Positions 32,653-41,633 of a stretch of 64,000 bases of DNA are shown here, piece after piece. Within the stretch, counting starts at the first letter, position 1; every line of letters begins with the position of its first letter. Source of the DNA: Streptomyces sp. HNM0575 (GTDB lineage Bacteria > Actinomycetota > Actinomycetes > Streptomycetales > Streptomycetaceae); contig NZ_JAASAG010000003.1 of NCBI RefSeq assembly GCF_012726265.1, positions 298,522-362,521 on the forward strand, written 5' to 3'. Made by a program: the position numbers and the translations under genes. The notes beneath the pieces are model-generated. The model ran no database searches, was not told the origin of the DNA, and was given only the letters and a program-made list of their open reading frames with translations.

Positions 32653-35172
32653 GTGCACAGGATCACCCGTTCTGCATCCCTGCCCTCCGGGCCGCGCAGG
32701 CCCGGACTTCCGTGGCGGCGCCGGGTACGCGCCGCGTTCCGTTCCAGGTTCGCCGTGCTCGTCTCCGCGCTGCTGCTCGGGAGTTCGCTGAACCTCGGTG
32801 CGGCGCCGTCGAGTTACGCGGCCGCGCCCCGGCCGGAGGCGAAGGCCGCCGCCGCCGACTTCCAGCAGGTCACCCTCGCCAAGGGCGAGCCCGAGACCGG
32901 CGAGCCGATGACGCTGTCCGTGCTGCCGGACCGTTCCGTGCTGCACACCTCGCGGGACGGGACGCTGAGGCTGACCGACGCGGGCGGCGCCACCAGGGTC
33001 GCCGGGAAGATCCCCGTCTACAACCACGACGAGGAAGGCCTCCAAGGCGTGGGCGTGGACCCGGACTTCGCCACGAACCGCTTCGTCTACCTCTACTACG
33101 CGCCGCCGATGGACACCCCCGAGGGCGACGCCCCCGAGACGGGGAACGCGGACGACTTCAAGCCGTTCGACGGCGTCAACCGCCTCTCCCGCTTCGAGCT
33201 CGGCGAGGACGGCACGCTCAAGACCGACAGCGAGAAGACGATCCTCGAAGTGCCCGTGAACCGGGGCCTGTGCTGTCACGTCGGGGGCGACATCGCCTTC
33301 GACGCCGACGGCAACCTGCTGCTGTCCACGGGTGACGACACCAACCCGTTCCAGTCGGACGGCTTCACGCCGATCGACGAACGAGCTGACCGCAACCCGG
33401 CGTTCGACGCCCAGCGCAGCGCGGGCAACACCAACGACCTGCGCGGGAAGATCCTGCGGATCAAGGTCGCGGAGGACGGTTCGTACGACATCCCCGACGG
33501 CAATCTCTTCGCGCCGGGCACCGAGAAGACCCGCCCCGAGATCTACGCCATGGGCTTCCGCAATCCCTTCCGCATGACGGTCGACAAGCCCACCGGGACC
33601 GTCTACGTCGGCGACTACGGCCCCGACGCGGGCGCCGCCGACCCGGCCCGCGGACCCGGCGGGCAGGTCGAGTTCGCGCGCGTCACCAAGGCCGGCAACT
33701 ACGGCTGGCCGTACTGCACCGGCGACAACGACGCCTACACCGACTACGACTTCGGCAGCGGGCAGTCCGGTGAGAAGTTCGACTGCGACGCCCCGAAGAA
33801 CACCTCGCCCCACAACTCGGGACTCACCGACCTGCCGCCCGCGCAGCCGGCCTGGATCCCCTACGACGGCGCGTCCGTGCCGGAGTTCGGCGACGGCTCC
33901 GAGTCGCCCATGGGCGGCCCCGTCTACCGCTACGACAAGGACCTCGACTCCGATGTGAAGTTCCCCGAGGAGTACGACGGCGACTTCTTCGCCGGCGAGT
34001 TCGGACGTCAGTGGATCAAGCGGATCGAGCAGGACGCCGACGGCAACGTGGGCTCCATCAACGCCTTCCCCTGGAGCGGCACCCAGGTGATGGACATGGA
34101 GTTCGGTCCCGACGGCGCCCTGTACGTACTGGACTACGGCACCGGCTACTTCAACGGCGACGAGAACTCCGCGCTGTACCGGATCGAGAACGCCACGGGC
34201 GGGCACAGCCCCGTAGCCGAGGCCGCGTCCGACAAGACCAGCGGACAGGCGCCCCTGGAAGTCGCCTTCTCCTCCGAGGGCAGCAGCGACGCCGACGGCG
34301 AACAGCTCGGCTACAGCTGGGACTTCGGTGACGGCGCCACGTCCGGCGAAGCGAACCCGACGCACACCTACACCGAGAACGGCACGTACTCCGCCACCGT
34401 GACCGCCACCGATCCCGGCGGCCGGACCGGCAGCGCGAGCGTGATCGTCACCGTCGGCAACACGGCACCCACCGTGCAGCTCCAACTGCCCGCCGACGGG
34501 CAGCCGTTCAGCTTCGGGGACGAGGTGCCCTTCAAGGTGCAGGTGACCGACCCGGAGGACGGTGACGTCGACTGCTCGAAGGTCGAGGTCAGTTACATCC
34601 TCGGCCACGACAGCCACGGCCACCCGATCACGTCCGCGAAGGGCTGCTCGGGCACCATCAAGACCAGCGCCGACGGCGAACACGACCCGAACGCAGACAT
34701 CTTCGGGGTCTTCGACGCCGAGTACACCGACAACGGCGGCGGCGGTCAGAACCCGCTGACCGGGCACGACCAGAGCATCCTCCAGCCCGAGCACCGGCAG
34801 GCCGAGCACTTCACCACCTCCGCCGACGGCGTGACCGTCGCCGACGCGGAGGGCGCCGAGGGCGGGCGCGCGGTCACCGGCGCGGGCGAGGGCCAGTGGA
34901 TCACCTTCGACCCGTATGTCACCCACGACGTCACGGAGTTGTCCGCGCGCGTCAAGAGCGGCGACGGCTCGGGCGGAGCCGTCGAGGTACGGGCGGGAGG
35001 CCCCGACGGGACCCTGCTCGGCACCGCCCAGGTCGGCAACGGAGACGGCTGGCGGGACGTGACCACGGCCGTCAAGAACGCGCCGGAGGGCACCGGGAAG
35101 CTGACGCTGGTCCTCACCGGAGGCGCGGGCGACCGGTTCGACCTGGACAGCTTCAAGGTCACGGCCGGCTGA
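32653..35172 (+). CDS. Secreted PQQ-dependent-type sugar dehydrogenase with PKD and C-terminal carbohydrate-binding-like domain
   Basis: An 839-residue exported protein. A long basic signal region ends near SSYAA (~residue 57). Residues ~70-510 are a soluble glucose-dehydrogenase-type beta-propeller: EEGLQGVGVDPDF, NTNDLRGKILRIKV, IYAMGFRNPFRMTVD, GNYGWPYCTGDND and GDFFAGEFGRQWIKRIEQD. A PKD domain (~525-605) has SYSWDFGDGATS-like repeats (YSWDFGDG, TYSATVTATDPGG). The end (~700-839) resembles a CBM6-type jellyroll (QWITFDPYVTHDVTELSARV). It would oxidise sugars outside the cell; whether PQQ is bound is unproven. The GTG has AGGAGGAG four bases upstream. Eleven bases separate it from the next leader. 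Confidence 0.9.
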   Translation: MHRITRSASLPSGPRRPGLPWRRRVRAAFRSRFAVLVSALLLGSSLNLGAAPSSYAAAPRPEAKAAAADFQQVTLAKGEPETGEPMTLSVLPDRSVLHTSRDGTLRLTDAGGATRVAGKIPVYNHDEEGLQGVGVDPDFATNRFVYLYYAPPMDTPEGDAPETGNADDFKPFDGVNRLSRFELGEDGTLKTDSEKTILEVPVNRGLCCHVGGDIAFDADGNLLLSTGDDTNPFQSDGFTPIDERADRNPAFDAQRSAGNTNDLRGKILRIKVAEDGSYDIPDGNLFAPGTEKTRPEIYAMGFRNPFRMTVDKPTGTVYVGDYGPDAGAADPARGPGGQVEFARVTKAGNYGWPYCTGDNDAYTDYDFGSGQSGEKFDCDAPKNTSPHNSGLTDLPPAQPAWIPYDGASVPEFGDGSESPMGGPVYRYDKDLDSDVKFPEEYDGDFFAGEFGRQWIKRIEQDADGNVGSINAFPWSGTQVMDMEFGPDGALYVLDYGTGYFNGDENSALYRIENATGGHSPVAEAASDKTSGQAPLEVAFSSEGSSDADGEQLGYSWDFGDGATSGEANPTHTYTENGTYSATVTATDPGGRTGSASVIVTVGNTAPTVQLQLPADGQPFSFGDEVPFKVQVTDPEDGDVDCSKVEVSYILGHDSHGHPITSAKGCSGTIKTSADGEHDPNADIFGVFDAEYTDNGGGGQNPLTGHDQSILQPEHRQAEHFTTSADGVTVADAEGAEGGRAVTGAGEGQWITFDPYVTHDVTELSARVKSGDGSGGAVEVRAGGPDGTLLGTAQVGNGDGWRDVTTAVKNAPEGTGKLTLVLTGGAGDRFDLDSFKVTAG

Positions 35173-35201
35173 GAGGAGGAGGGATGAGAGGAGGGAAACA
35201 C

Positions 35202-36656
35202 ATGGGAAGGACACGCCTCGCAGCTGCCGCGGCCGCCGTACGCGCCGCGCGCGGCCCGCGCACCGTCCGCCTTGCCCTGGCCGCGTCGGCGGCGCTGCTG
35301 CTGACCGCGGCGGCGGTGCCGGCCGGCACGGGAGCGTCCGGCACAGGACCCGCGGGCACGGGACGGGCACAGGAGGCCGGGCCGCGTGACGCGGGATCGG
35401 TGCTGGTCTTCTCCAAGACCGCCGGATTCCGGCACGACTCCATACCCGACGGCATCGCCGCCCTCGAACAGCTCGGCGCCGAGGCCGGGTTCACGGTGGA
35501 CGCCACGGAGGACGCCGGGGTCTTCACACCGGAGCGGCTCGCCGCGTACGACGCCGTGGTCTTCCTCTCCACGACCGGCGACGTGCTCGACGACTCCCAA
35601 CAGGCCGCGTTCGAGGGCTACATCGAGAACGGCGGCGGGTACATGGGCGTGCACGCCGCCGCCGACACCGAGTACGAATGGCCCTGGTACGGCGGGCTGG
35701 TGGGCGCGTGGTTCGACTCGCACCCGGCGATCCAGCCCGCGAAGGTCGACGTCGAGGACCGCGCGCACCCGTCCACCGCGCACCTGGGCACGGTCTGGGA
35801 ACGCACGGACGAGTGGTACAACTACCGCACGAATCCCCGGGAGAACGTCCACGTGCTGGCGACCCTCGACGAGGGCTCGTACACCGGCGGCAGCATGGGC
35901 GACGACCATCCGACCGCCTGGTGCCACGAGTACGAGGGCGGCCGGGCCTTCTACACCGGCGGCGGGCACACCGAGGAGTCCTACGCCGACCCCGCCTTCC
36001 GCGCCCACCTGCTTGGCGGGCTGCGCTGGACGGCGGGCGCCGCGCAGGCCGACTGCCGCCCGGAGAACGGCTACAAGCCGCTCTACGACAGCGGCACCGG
36101 GCTGGACGGATGGAAGCAGGCCGGGCCCGGCCACTTCGAGGAGAGCGACGACGGGACGCTCAACACCGTCGGCGGCATGGGCCTGTTGTGGCACGAGACC
36201 GACCGGCAGGGCGACTATTCGCTGAAGTTGGACTGGAAGGCGGCCGGAGACGACAACTCCGGTGTGTTCGTGGGCTTTCCCGCCTCCGACGACCCGTGGT
36301 CCGCGGTCGACAACGGCTACGAGATCCAGATCGACGCGAGCGACGTGCCGGAGAAGACGACCGGTTCCGTCTACGGATTCCAGTCGGCCGACCTGAAGGC
36401 CCGTGACGCGGCCCTCAACCCGCCGGGCGAGTGGAACACCTACGAGATCCGCGTCGAGGGCGAACGGTTGCGGATCCTGCTCAACGGCACCCTCGTCAAC
36501 GACTTCACCAACACCGACCCCGCACGCAGCCTCACCGACGGCCATATCGGGCTCCAGAACCACGGCGACGGCGACGACGTGGCCTTCCGGAACATCAGGC
36601 TGCGCGAGCCGGCGTCAGAAGGGGCGGGGCCCGCCGGGGAGGGAGGCGGGGGCTGA
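35202..36656 (+). CDS. Secreted ThuA-DUF1080 fusion protein
   Basis: A 484-residue exported protein. Signal peptide residues ~1-48 (LALAASAALLLTAAAVPAG). The ThuA domain (~60-285) is a class-I glutamine-amidotransferase-like fold: VLVFSKTAGFRHDSIPDGIA, GGGYMGVHAAADTEYEWPWY, AWCHEYEGGRAFYTGGGHTE. ThuA of rhizobia acts in trehalose use through 3-keto intermediates. The C-terminal DUF1080 domain (~295-470: WKAAGDDNSGVFVGFP, VDNGYEIQIDASD) belongs to a family with 3-keto-disaccharide lyase/hydrolase activity. ATG 35202 is preferred (GAGGAGGG six bases before); an ATG six codons upstream (35184) is possible. Same transcript as the sugar dehydrogenase. Confidence 0.9.
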   Translation: MGRTRLAAAAAAVRAARGPRTVRLALAASAALLLTAAAVPAGTGASGTGPAGTGRAQEAGPRDAGSVLVFSKTAGFRHDSIPDGIAALEQLGAEAGFTVDATEDAGVFTPERLAAYDAVVFLSTTGDVLDDSQQAAFEGYIENGGGYMGVHAAADTEYEWPWYGGLVGAWFDSHPAIQPAKVDVEDRAHPSTAHLGTVWERTDEWYNYRTNPRENVHVLATLDEGSYTGGSMGDDHPTAWCHEYEGGRAFYTGGGHTEESYADPAFRAHLLGGLRWTAGAAQADCRPENGYKPLYDSGTGLDGWKQAGPGHFEESDDGTLNTVGGMGLLWHETDRQGDYSLKLDWKAAGDDNSGVFVGFPASDDPWSAVDNGYEIQIDASDVPEKTTGSVYGFQSADLKARDAALNPPGEWNTYEIRVEGERLRILLNGTLVNDFTNTDPARSLTDGHIGLQNHGDGDDVAFRNIRLREPASEGAGPAGEGGGG

Positions 36657-36678
36657 GCGGGGCGCTTGGCGCCGCGGG

Positions 36679-36707
36679 CCGGCGGCCTGTCGCGAGCAGG
36701 CCGCCGG
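36679..36707 (+). terminator. Hairpin after the ThuA gene
   Basis: An 11-bp perfect stem (ccggcggcctg/caggccgccgg) with a 7-nt loop, 22 bp after the stop. Confidence 0.75.
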
Positions 36708-36973
36708 GCCGGCCGGGCCCTCACCGGGTCAGGCGGCGCGCGGTGCCTCCACGCCGTCCGGCTCACGCCGGATGACGAGCCGCAGCCGGCGGCCCGTCAG
36801 CGCGGTGTCCACCGGTCCGAGGGGGGCCGCAGACGCCGTACAGGCGGCGGGCGAGGAGAACGCCGACTCCTCCCCGCCGCCCCAGCAGCAGCCGGTGGCG
36901 GGGCGCGGCCCTGGCACCGCGCCGCCCCGTCCGGTCCGTTCCGAGGGATCCGGCCCGGCGCCGGGCCCGAGCC

Positions 36974-37057
36974 GATGACCCAGCCGAGTACCGAGCCGAT
37001 GACTGAGCCGAGCACCGACCCGAGCGCCCAGCCGAGTACCGAGCCGAGTACCGATAC
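36974..37057. repeat. Degenerate 12-bp tandem array
   Basis: About seven 12-bp units of the form (c/g)agccgagtacc run without interruption. Read on the plus strand they would code QPST/EPMT/EPST/DPSA repeats, but no gene supports that frame. Confidence 0.7.
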
Positions 37058-37295
37058 CCGAGCCTCCGGCCGGCGAGCCCGAGCCCGGATGCCGGGCCCG
37101 GATGCCGGGCCCGGCCCACTCCGAGCCCGGACCCCGACCCCCGTACGCCCAGCGCGGTCCCGATTCCCCCGACTCCCCGTCCCCGCGGCGCCGTTCGGCA
37201 AGCGCGCGCCCTCCCGCAACGCGCCCCCTCACCCCCTCGCCGCGTCACCCGTCGTCCCGAACCATCCGTACACCCCCTCACAGCGGAGGCAGGCC

Positions 37296-38462
37296 GTGAC
37301 CGAAGACCACCCGAACCAGCCGACCGCCGGCCAGGACGGCCCCCGCACCGGCGTCTGGCTCGTCGGAGCGCGCGGCTCGGTCGCCACGACGGCGATCGCC
37401 GGGTGCGCCGCGGTCGCGTCCGGGATGCATCCGCCCACCGGGATGATCACCGAGACCGGGGCCTTCGCCGGATGCGGTCTGCCGCCCCTGGGCGGACTGG
37501 TCTTCGGCGGCCACGACACTGCGTCGTGCCCGCTGCCGAAGCGCGCCGAACAACTCGTCGTGGGCGGCGTACTGCCGCACGGCCTGCCCGCCGCCGTGCA
37601 CGCCGAACTGGCCGCCGCGGACTCGTGCATACGCCCCGGCGGCCCCCTGCCCGGCGATCTCCGTGAGGGCGAAGGCCCGCGCTCCGACGAGGACTTGACC
37701 GACGCCTTCGCCGCCGACCTCGCCGCCTTCACCCGCGACAACGGGCTCGACCGCACCGTCGTCGTCAACGTCGCCTCCACGGAGGGCGCCCCCGACGACG
37801 GCGACACGGAGCTGCCGCCCAGCTCGCGCTATGCGGCGGCGGCGCTCCGCGCGGGCTGCCCGTATCTGAACTTCACACCGTCAACCGGGCTGCACCACCC
37901 GCGGCTGCGCGAAGCCGCACTCCGCTCCGGGCTGCCGCATGCGGGGCGCGACGGCAAGACGGGGCAGACGCTGCTGCGTTCGGTGCTGGCGCCGATGTTC
38001 GCGCAGCGGGCACTGTCCGTACGCGCCTGGTCGGGCACCAACCTGCTCGGCGGCGGCGACGGCGCGGCCCTCGCCGATCCGGGCGCCGCCGCGGCGAAGA
38101 ACGCGGGCAAGGAACGCGTGCTCGCCGACAGCCTCGGCCGGATGCCCGAAGGGCGGCTGCACATCGACGACGTGCCCGCGCTCGGTGACTGGAAGACGGC
38201 GTGGGACCACGTGGCCTTCGACGGCTTCCTCGGGTCGCGCATGATCCTCCAGACCGTGTGGCAGGGCTGCGACTCTGCACTGGCCGCGCCTCTCGTGCTC
38301 GATCTCGTACGGATCGTCGCGCGCGTCCACGAGTGCGGAGGCCGAGGGCCCGTGGACGGGCTCGGCTTCTACTTCAAGGACCCCGACTCCGGGCCGGGCG
38401 ACCTTCCGGGCCAGTGGCGGGAGCTGACGGCCCTCGCCGGGCGGCTGCGGGCGGCCGCATGA
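37296..38462 (+). CDS. Inositol-3-phosphate synthase-like protein at the eboD position
   Basis: A 388-residue myo-inositol-1-phosphate synthase-fold protein. N-terminal Rossmann motif GVWLVGARGSVATTAIAGCA; NVASTEGAP, YLNFTPSTGLHHPRLREAAL, DGKTGQTLLRSVLAPMF (the catalytic lysine segment) and GTNLLGGGDGAALADPGAAA are recognisable synthase motifs, though diverged from the housekeeping enzyme. It would convert a hexose phosphate to a cyclitol phosphate with internal NAD redox. It opens a nine-kilobase overlapping operon containing eboC, eboA, eboB, eboE and eboF, where other bacteria have eboD (a 3-dehydroquinate synthase-like gene). GTG start with GGAGG six bases upstream. Confidence 0.85.
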   Translation: MTEDHPNQPTAGQDGPRTGVWLVGARGSVATTAIAGCAAVASGMHPPTGMITETGAFAGCGLPPLGGLVFGGHDTASCPLPKRAEQLVVGGVLPHGLPAAVHAELAAADSCIRPGGPLPGDLREGEGPRSDEDLTDAFAADLAAFTRDNGLDRTVVVNVASTEGAPDDGDTELPPSSRYAAAALRAGCPYLNFTPSTGLHHPRLREAALRSGLPHAGRDGKTGQTLLRSVLAPMFAQRALSVRAWSGTNLLGGGDGAALADPGAAAAKNAGKERVLADSLGRMPEGRLHIDDVPALGDWKTAWDHVAFDGFLGSRMILQTVWQGCDSALAAPLVLDLVRIVARVHECGGRGPVDGLGFYFKDPDSGPGDLPGQWRELTALAGRLRAAA

Positions 38463-39757
38463 GCGGCGGCATGAGCGGCGGCGGGCCGGGCGCGGCCGCC
38501 ACCGCCGGGGCGTGGGCCGAACTGCTGCGCGTCTCGGCCCTGTTCACGGTGCCGGGCGACGCGCTGGCGGGCGCCGCGGCATCGGGGCACCGCCTCAACC
38601 GGGGCACGGCGCTCGCGGCCGCCTCGTCGCTGTGCCTGTACGAGGCGGGGATGGCGCTCAACGACTACGCCGACCGCCACATCGACGCCGTCGAACGCCC
38701 GGACAGGCCGCTGCCGTCCGGACGCGTCGACCCCGGCGCGGCGCTGGCCGCCTCCGCGGTGCTCACGGCCGCGGGCCTCGGGCTGGCCTCCGCCGCCGGG
38801 CGCGGGGCGCTGCTGACGGCGTCCGCGCTCGCCGCCACCGTCTGGGCGTACGACCTGGGGCTCAAGCACACGGTGCTGGGGCCCGCGGCGATGGCGGCCG
38901 CACGCGGGCTCGACCTGGTGCTGGGGACGAGGGCGACGGCGGAGGTCGCGACGGCCGCGACGGCCGCGACGGGCTCGCGGGGCGCGGCGGGTACGGCGGG
39001 TGCGGGGCGAGCGGCGCGTGGGGTCACCGCCTCGCCGGTGGTACGTCCCGTTCCCGACCGGCCGACGGCACCGCGGCGGCGGGGGAGGGGCGCGCGGGAG
39101 ACGCTGCGCGTAGCCGGGGGTTCCGGGCCTGCCCGGCTTGCCGGGCGTGGGCCGTCAACTGCTGGTGGTCTGGGGGCTGTTGGTGCCGATTCTGTATGGG
39201 TGGCGGGGTATGTGCCGGGTCTGGTGGGGGTTGGGTACGGCGGTTCGGTGGCGTCGGCGAAGGTGCGGTCCGTGCGGGCCTGGGAGGTGCTGCGGGCCGC
39301 CGGGCTGCTCGCGGCGCACACCTTCGCCGTGACGGCGGTGTCACGGCGCGAGACGCTCGGATCGTCGCCTGCCGTGCCGCTGGGGGCGCTGGGCGCGGTC
39401 GGCCTGGTCGCGTCCGTCGTCGGCGGCGCGTTCGCGGGCGAAGACGGGCCGTGGGCGCCTCGGGCCCGCACGCCGTATCCCGATCCCGTGAACACCCGGG
39501 TTCCGGGCGTGCGGACGGCCTGGCTGCGGGCCGTGCCCGCCGCCGCATACGCCGCGACCGGTGGCAGACCCCTCGCACACGCCCTGTTCAATCCCTCGCC
39601 CCCGCTCCTCCAGCGCGCCGTCGGAGGCGGCATCCGCGCCACGATCCCGCTCCAGGCCGCACTGGCCGCACGTGCCGGACGGCCCTGGTCCGGCGCCGCG
39701 GTGCTGGCGCTGCTGCCGGCGGCCGCACGGCTCTCACGGAAGGTCAGCCCCACATGA
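38459..39757 (+). CDS. eboC: UbiA-like prenyltransferase-family protein EboC
   Basis: A 432-residue membrane protein. The first UbiA Asp-rich motif is NDYADRHIDAVERPDRPLPS (~residues 66-85), after SALFTVPGDALAGAAA. Hydrophobic segments continue to ~150, and again from ~275 to the end, which carries RPLAHALFNPSPPLLQRAVG and GGIRATIPLQAALAARAGRP typical of EboC. Between residues ~155 and 265 lies a Gly/Ala/Arg-rich, low-complexity stretch with more T at third positions than its neighbours; it looks inserted into the cytoplasmic loop. ATG 38459 overlaps the previous stop. EboC homologues act in export of small-molecule precursors; the reaction is unproven. Confidence 0.85.
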   Translation: MSGGMSGGGPGAAATAGAWAELLRVSALFTVPGDALAGAAASGHRLNRGTALAAASSLCLYEAGMALNDYADRHIDAVERPDRPLPSGRVDPGAALAASAVLTAAGLGLASAAGRGALLTASALAATVWAYDLGLKHTVLGPAAMAAARGLDLVLGTRATAEVATAATAATGSRGAAGTAGAGRAARGVTASPVVRPVPDRPTAPRRRGRGARETLRVAGGSGPARLAGRGPSTAGGLGAVGADSVWVAGYVPGLVGVGYGGSVASAKVRSVRAWEVLRAAGLLAAHTFAVTAVSRRETLGSSPAVPLGALGAVGLVASVVGGAFAGEDGPWAPRARTPYPDPVNTRVPGVRTAWLRAVPAAAYAATGGRPLAHALFNPSPPLLQRAVGGGIRATIPLQAALAARAGRPWSGAAVLALLPAAARLSRKVSPT

Positions 39758-40836
39758 CCGGGACACCCACCGGGGCACGGACCGGGGCACGGACCGGCAC
39801 GGGCTCCGGCAACGGGCCGGCGGCGCCGCTGCGCTACGCCTACGGCACCAACGGTCTCGCCGACCTGCGGCTCGGCGACGCCCTCACCCTGCTCGCGGAC
39901 CTCGGCTACGACGGCGTGGGCCTCACCCTCGACCACATGCACCTCGACCCCTCGGCCCCGGACCTGCCGCGCCGAACGGCCGCCGTGGGCAGGGCACTTG
40001 AGCGGCACGGGCTGGAGGTCACCGTCGAGACGGGCGCCCGTTACGTGCTCGATCCCCGCCGCAAGCACCACCCCACGCTGCTCGACCCCGACCCGGACGC
40101 CCGTGCCGCCCGGCTGGAACTGCTACTGAAGGCCGTGCGCGTCGCGGCCGAACTCGGCGCGCACGCCCTGCACTTCTTCAGCGGCGTCCTGCCGTACGGC
40201 GCCGACCCGCACACGGCCTGGCCCCGCCTCGCCGACGGCACCGCCGCACTGCTCGCCGCCGCGCAGGCAGCAGGCGTCGCGCTGGCCGTGGAGCCCGAAC
40301 CGGGCCATCTGCTGGGCGACTTGGCCGCGTTCCACCGGCTGCGCACGACTCTGGGCGAGCCGGAAGGCCTCGGTCTCACCCTGGACGTCGGGCACTGCCT
40401 GTGCCTGGAGAGGGAACCGCCGCACGAGTGCGTACGGGCCGCCGCGCCGTGGCTGCGGCATGTGCAGATCGAGGACATGCGGCCCGGTGTGCACGAGCAT
40501 CTGCCGTTCGGCGAGGGCGAGTTGGACGTGCCGCCCGTGCTGGCCGCGCTGCGCGAGGCGCGGTACGGCGGGCTGGTCACCGTGGAGCTGCCCCGCCACT
40601 CCCACGCCGGTCCGGACCGCGCACGCGAGTCGATACGCCACCTGCGGCGGGCGGAGGCCGAAGCGGCGCCGGATACGGCAGCCGGAGCGGACCGGGCTCC
40701 CCGCGCACCGGCCCCGCACGCACCGGCCGCTCCGGCTCCCCACGCACCGGCCGCACCGGCCCGGGACGCGCCGACACCGCGGGCGCCGGCCCCGCACGCA
40801 GCGGACGACGAGCAGTCAGGAGCCGCCCCATGCTGA
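39754..40836 (+). CDS. Sugar phosphate isomerase/epimerase-like TIM barrel in the ebo operon
   Basis: A 360-residue xylose-isomerase-like TIM barrel. YAYGTNGLADLRLGDALTLL starts the barrel; LAVEPEPGHLLGDLAAFHRL (Glu), LTLDVGHCLCLEREPPHE (Asp/His), WLRHVQIEDMRPGVHEHLPF (His) and GLVTVELPRHSHAG (Glu) carry metal ligands. The last ~55 residues are a Pro/Ala/His-rich tail (APHAPAAPA repeats) of no known fold. ATGA overlap with eboC and a seven-base overlap with eboA. It is an extra member relative to the basic ebo set; substrate unknown. Confidence 0.85.
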   Translation: MTGTPTGARTGARTGTGSGNGPAAPLRYAYGTNGLADLRLGDALTLLADLGYDGVGLTLDHMHLDPSAPDLPRRTAAVGRALERHGLEVTVETGARYVLDPRRKHHPTLLDPDPDARAARLELLLKAVRVAAELGAHALHFFSGVLPYGADPHTAWPRLADGTAALLAAAQAAGVALAVEPEPGHLLGDLAAFHRLRTTLGEPEGLGLTLDVGHCLCLEREPPHECVRAAAPWLRHVQIEDMRPGVHEHLPFGEGELDVPPVLAALREARYGGLVTVELPRHSHAGPDRARESIRHLRRAEAEAAPDTAAGADRAPRAPAPHAPAAPAPHAPAAPARDAPTPRAPAPHAADDEQSGAAPC

Positions 40837-41633
40837 ACACTTCCGCACCCGGCTCGCCGGGCTCCCCGTACCACGACGCGTCGATCGAGGACGTCGAAGC
40901 CCGCATAGAGAACGCCCTGGACACCGGCGGCGACGCCCGCACCTGGCTGGACCGCGCCCTCGCCGCCGCCCGAGACCCCGAAGGCGCGGCGTGGGAGCTG
41001 CACTTCGCCTCCGCGGGCCGGCACGCCGGACGTACGGCAGCGGCCGACGCACGCGTCCTGCTGCTGCACGCCGCCCGTGCGGACGCCGGCACCCTGGGCC
41101 GCCTCTACCGGCAGGGCACCGCCGCCGAGCGCGCCGCGGTGCTGCGCGCCCTGCACCTCCTGCCCGCCGGTTCCACACCGGACGCCGTGCCGCTGGTCGA
41201 GGACGCGCTGCGGGCGAACGACACGACTCTCGTCGCGGCGGCGGTCGGCCCGTACGCCGCCGCCCGCCTCGGTCCGCACCCGTGGCGGCACGCGGTGCTG
41301 AAGTGCCTGTTCACGGGCGTACCGCTGGATGCCGTCGCGGGGCTCGCGCAGCGGGCACACGGTGACGCCGAACTGGCCCGCATGCTGCGGGACTTCGCGG
41401 CCGAGCGCACCGCCGCGGGCCGTCCCGTACCGGCGGATCTGCGCCGTGCGCTCGGCCTGACGGGACATGCCGGGCCACCCGCGGAACCCCCGTCACCGGA
41501 GACCGCACCGTCCGCACCCCGACCCGCCGCAAGCCCCGCCGCACCGTCCGCCGCAAGCCCCGCCGCATCGCGACCCGCCGCACCGCGAGCCACCGCACCC
41601 GAGACCCCCGCGCCCCCGCCCGAGGAGTTCTGA
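40830..41633 (+). CDS. eboA: EboA-domain metabolite traffic protein
   Basis: A 267-residue soluble alpha-helical protein. WLDRALAAARDPEGAAWELH, ERAAVLRALHLLPAGSTPDA, GPYAAARLGPHPWRHAVLKC, LFTGVPLDAVAGL and ARMLRDFAAERTAAGRPVPA are the conserved EboA blocks. EboA has no known catalytic activity; the ebo cluster is needed for export of the scytonemin precursor in Nostoc. The last ~50 residues are a Pro/Ala-rich tail. AGGAG lies seven bases before the ATG. It overlaps the preceding and following genes, which fixes the stoichiometry of the set. Confidence 0.88.
   Translation: MLNTSAPGSPGSPYHDASIEDVEARIENALDTGGDARTWLDRALAAARDPEGAAWELHFASAGRHAGRTAAADARVLLLHAARADAGTLGRLYRQGTAAERAAVLRALHLLPAGSTPDAVPLVEDALRANDTTLVAAAVGPYAAARLGPHPWRHAVLKCLFTGVPLDAVAGLAQRAHGDAELARMLRDFAAERTAAGRPVPADLRRALGLTGHAGPPAEPPSPETAPSAPRPAASPAAPSAASPAASRPAAPRATAPETPAPPPEEF

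Larger units (their letters stand above)
36657..37295. other. 639-bp gap between the ThuA and inositol-phosphate-synthase-like genes
   Basis: Begins with a strong terminator (36679-36707). Then 36729-37230 shows several overlapping open frames on the minus strand, one ending LVIRREPDGVEAPRAA; none has convincing codon usage over its length or a ribosome binding site. From 36974 to ~37057 there is a 12-bp tandem array (cagccgagtacc type). About 240 bp before the GTG at 37296 contain no recognised promoter. Confidence 0.5.

Noticed and set aside
36729..37232. A 167-codon minus-strand gene before the inositol-phosphate-synthase-like gene.
   Set aside because: Its middle is made of 12-bp repeats, the start lacks a ribosome binding site, and only the last ~40 residues look protein-like. 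Kept as part of the gap description.
36666..37295. An extended N-terminus of the inositol-phosphate-synthase-like protein.
   Set aside because: The frame is open but codes low-complexity sequence; GTG 37296 has a good ribosome binding site and the family's normal start.
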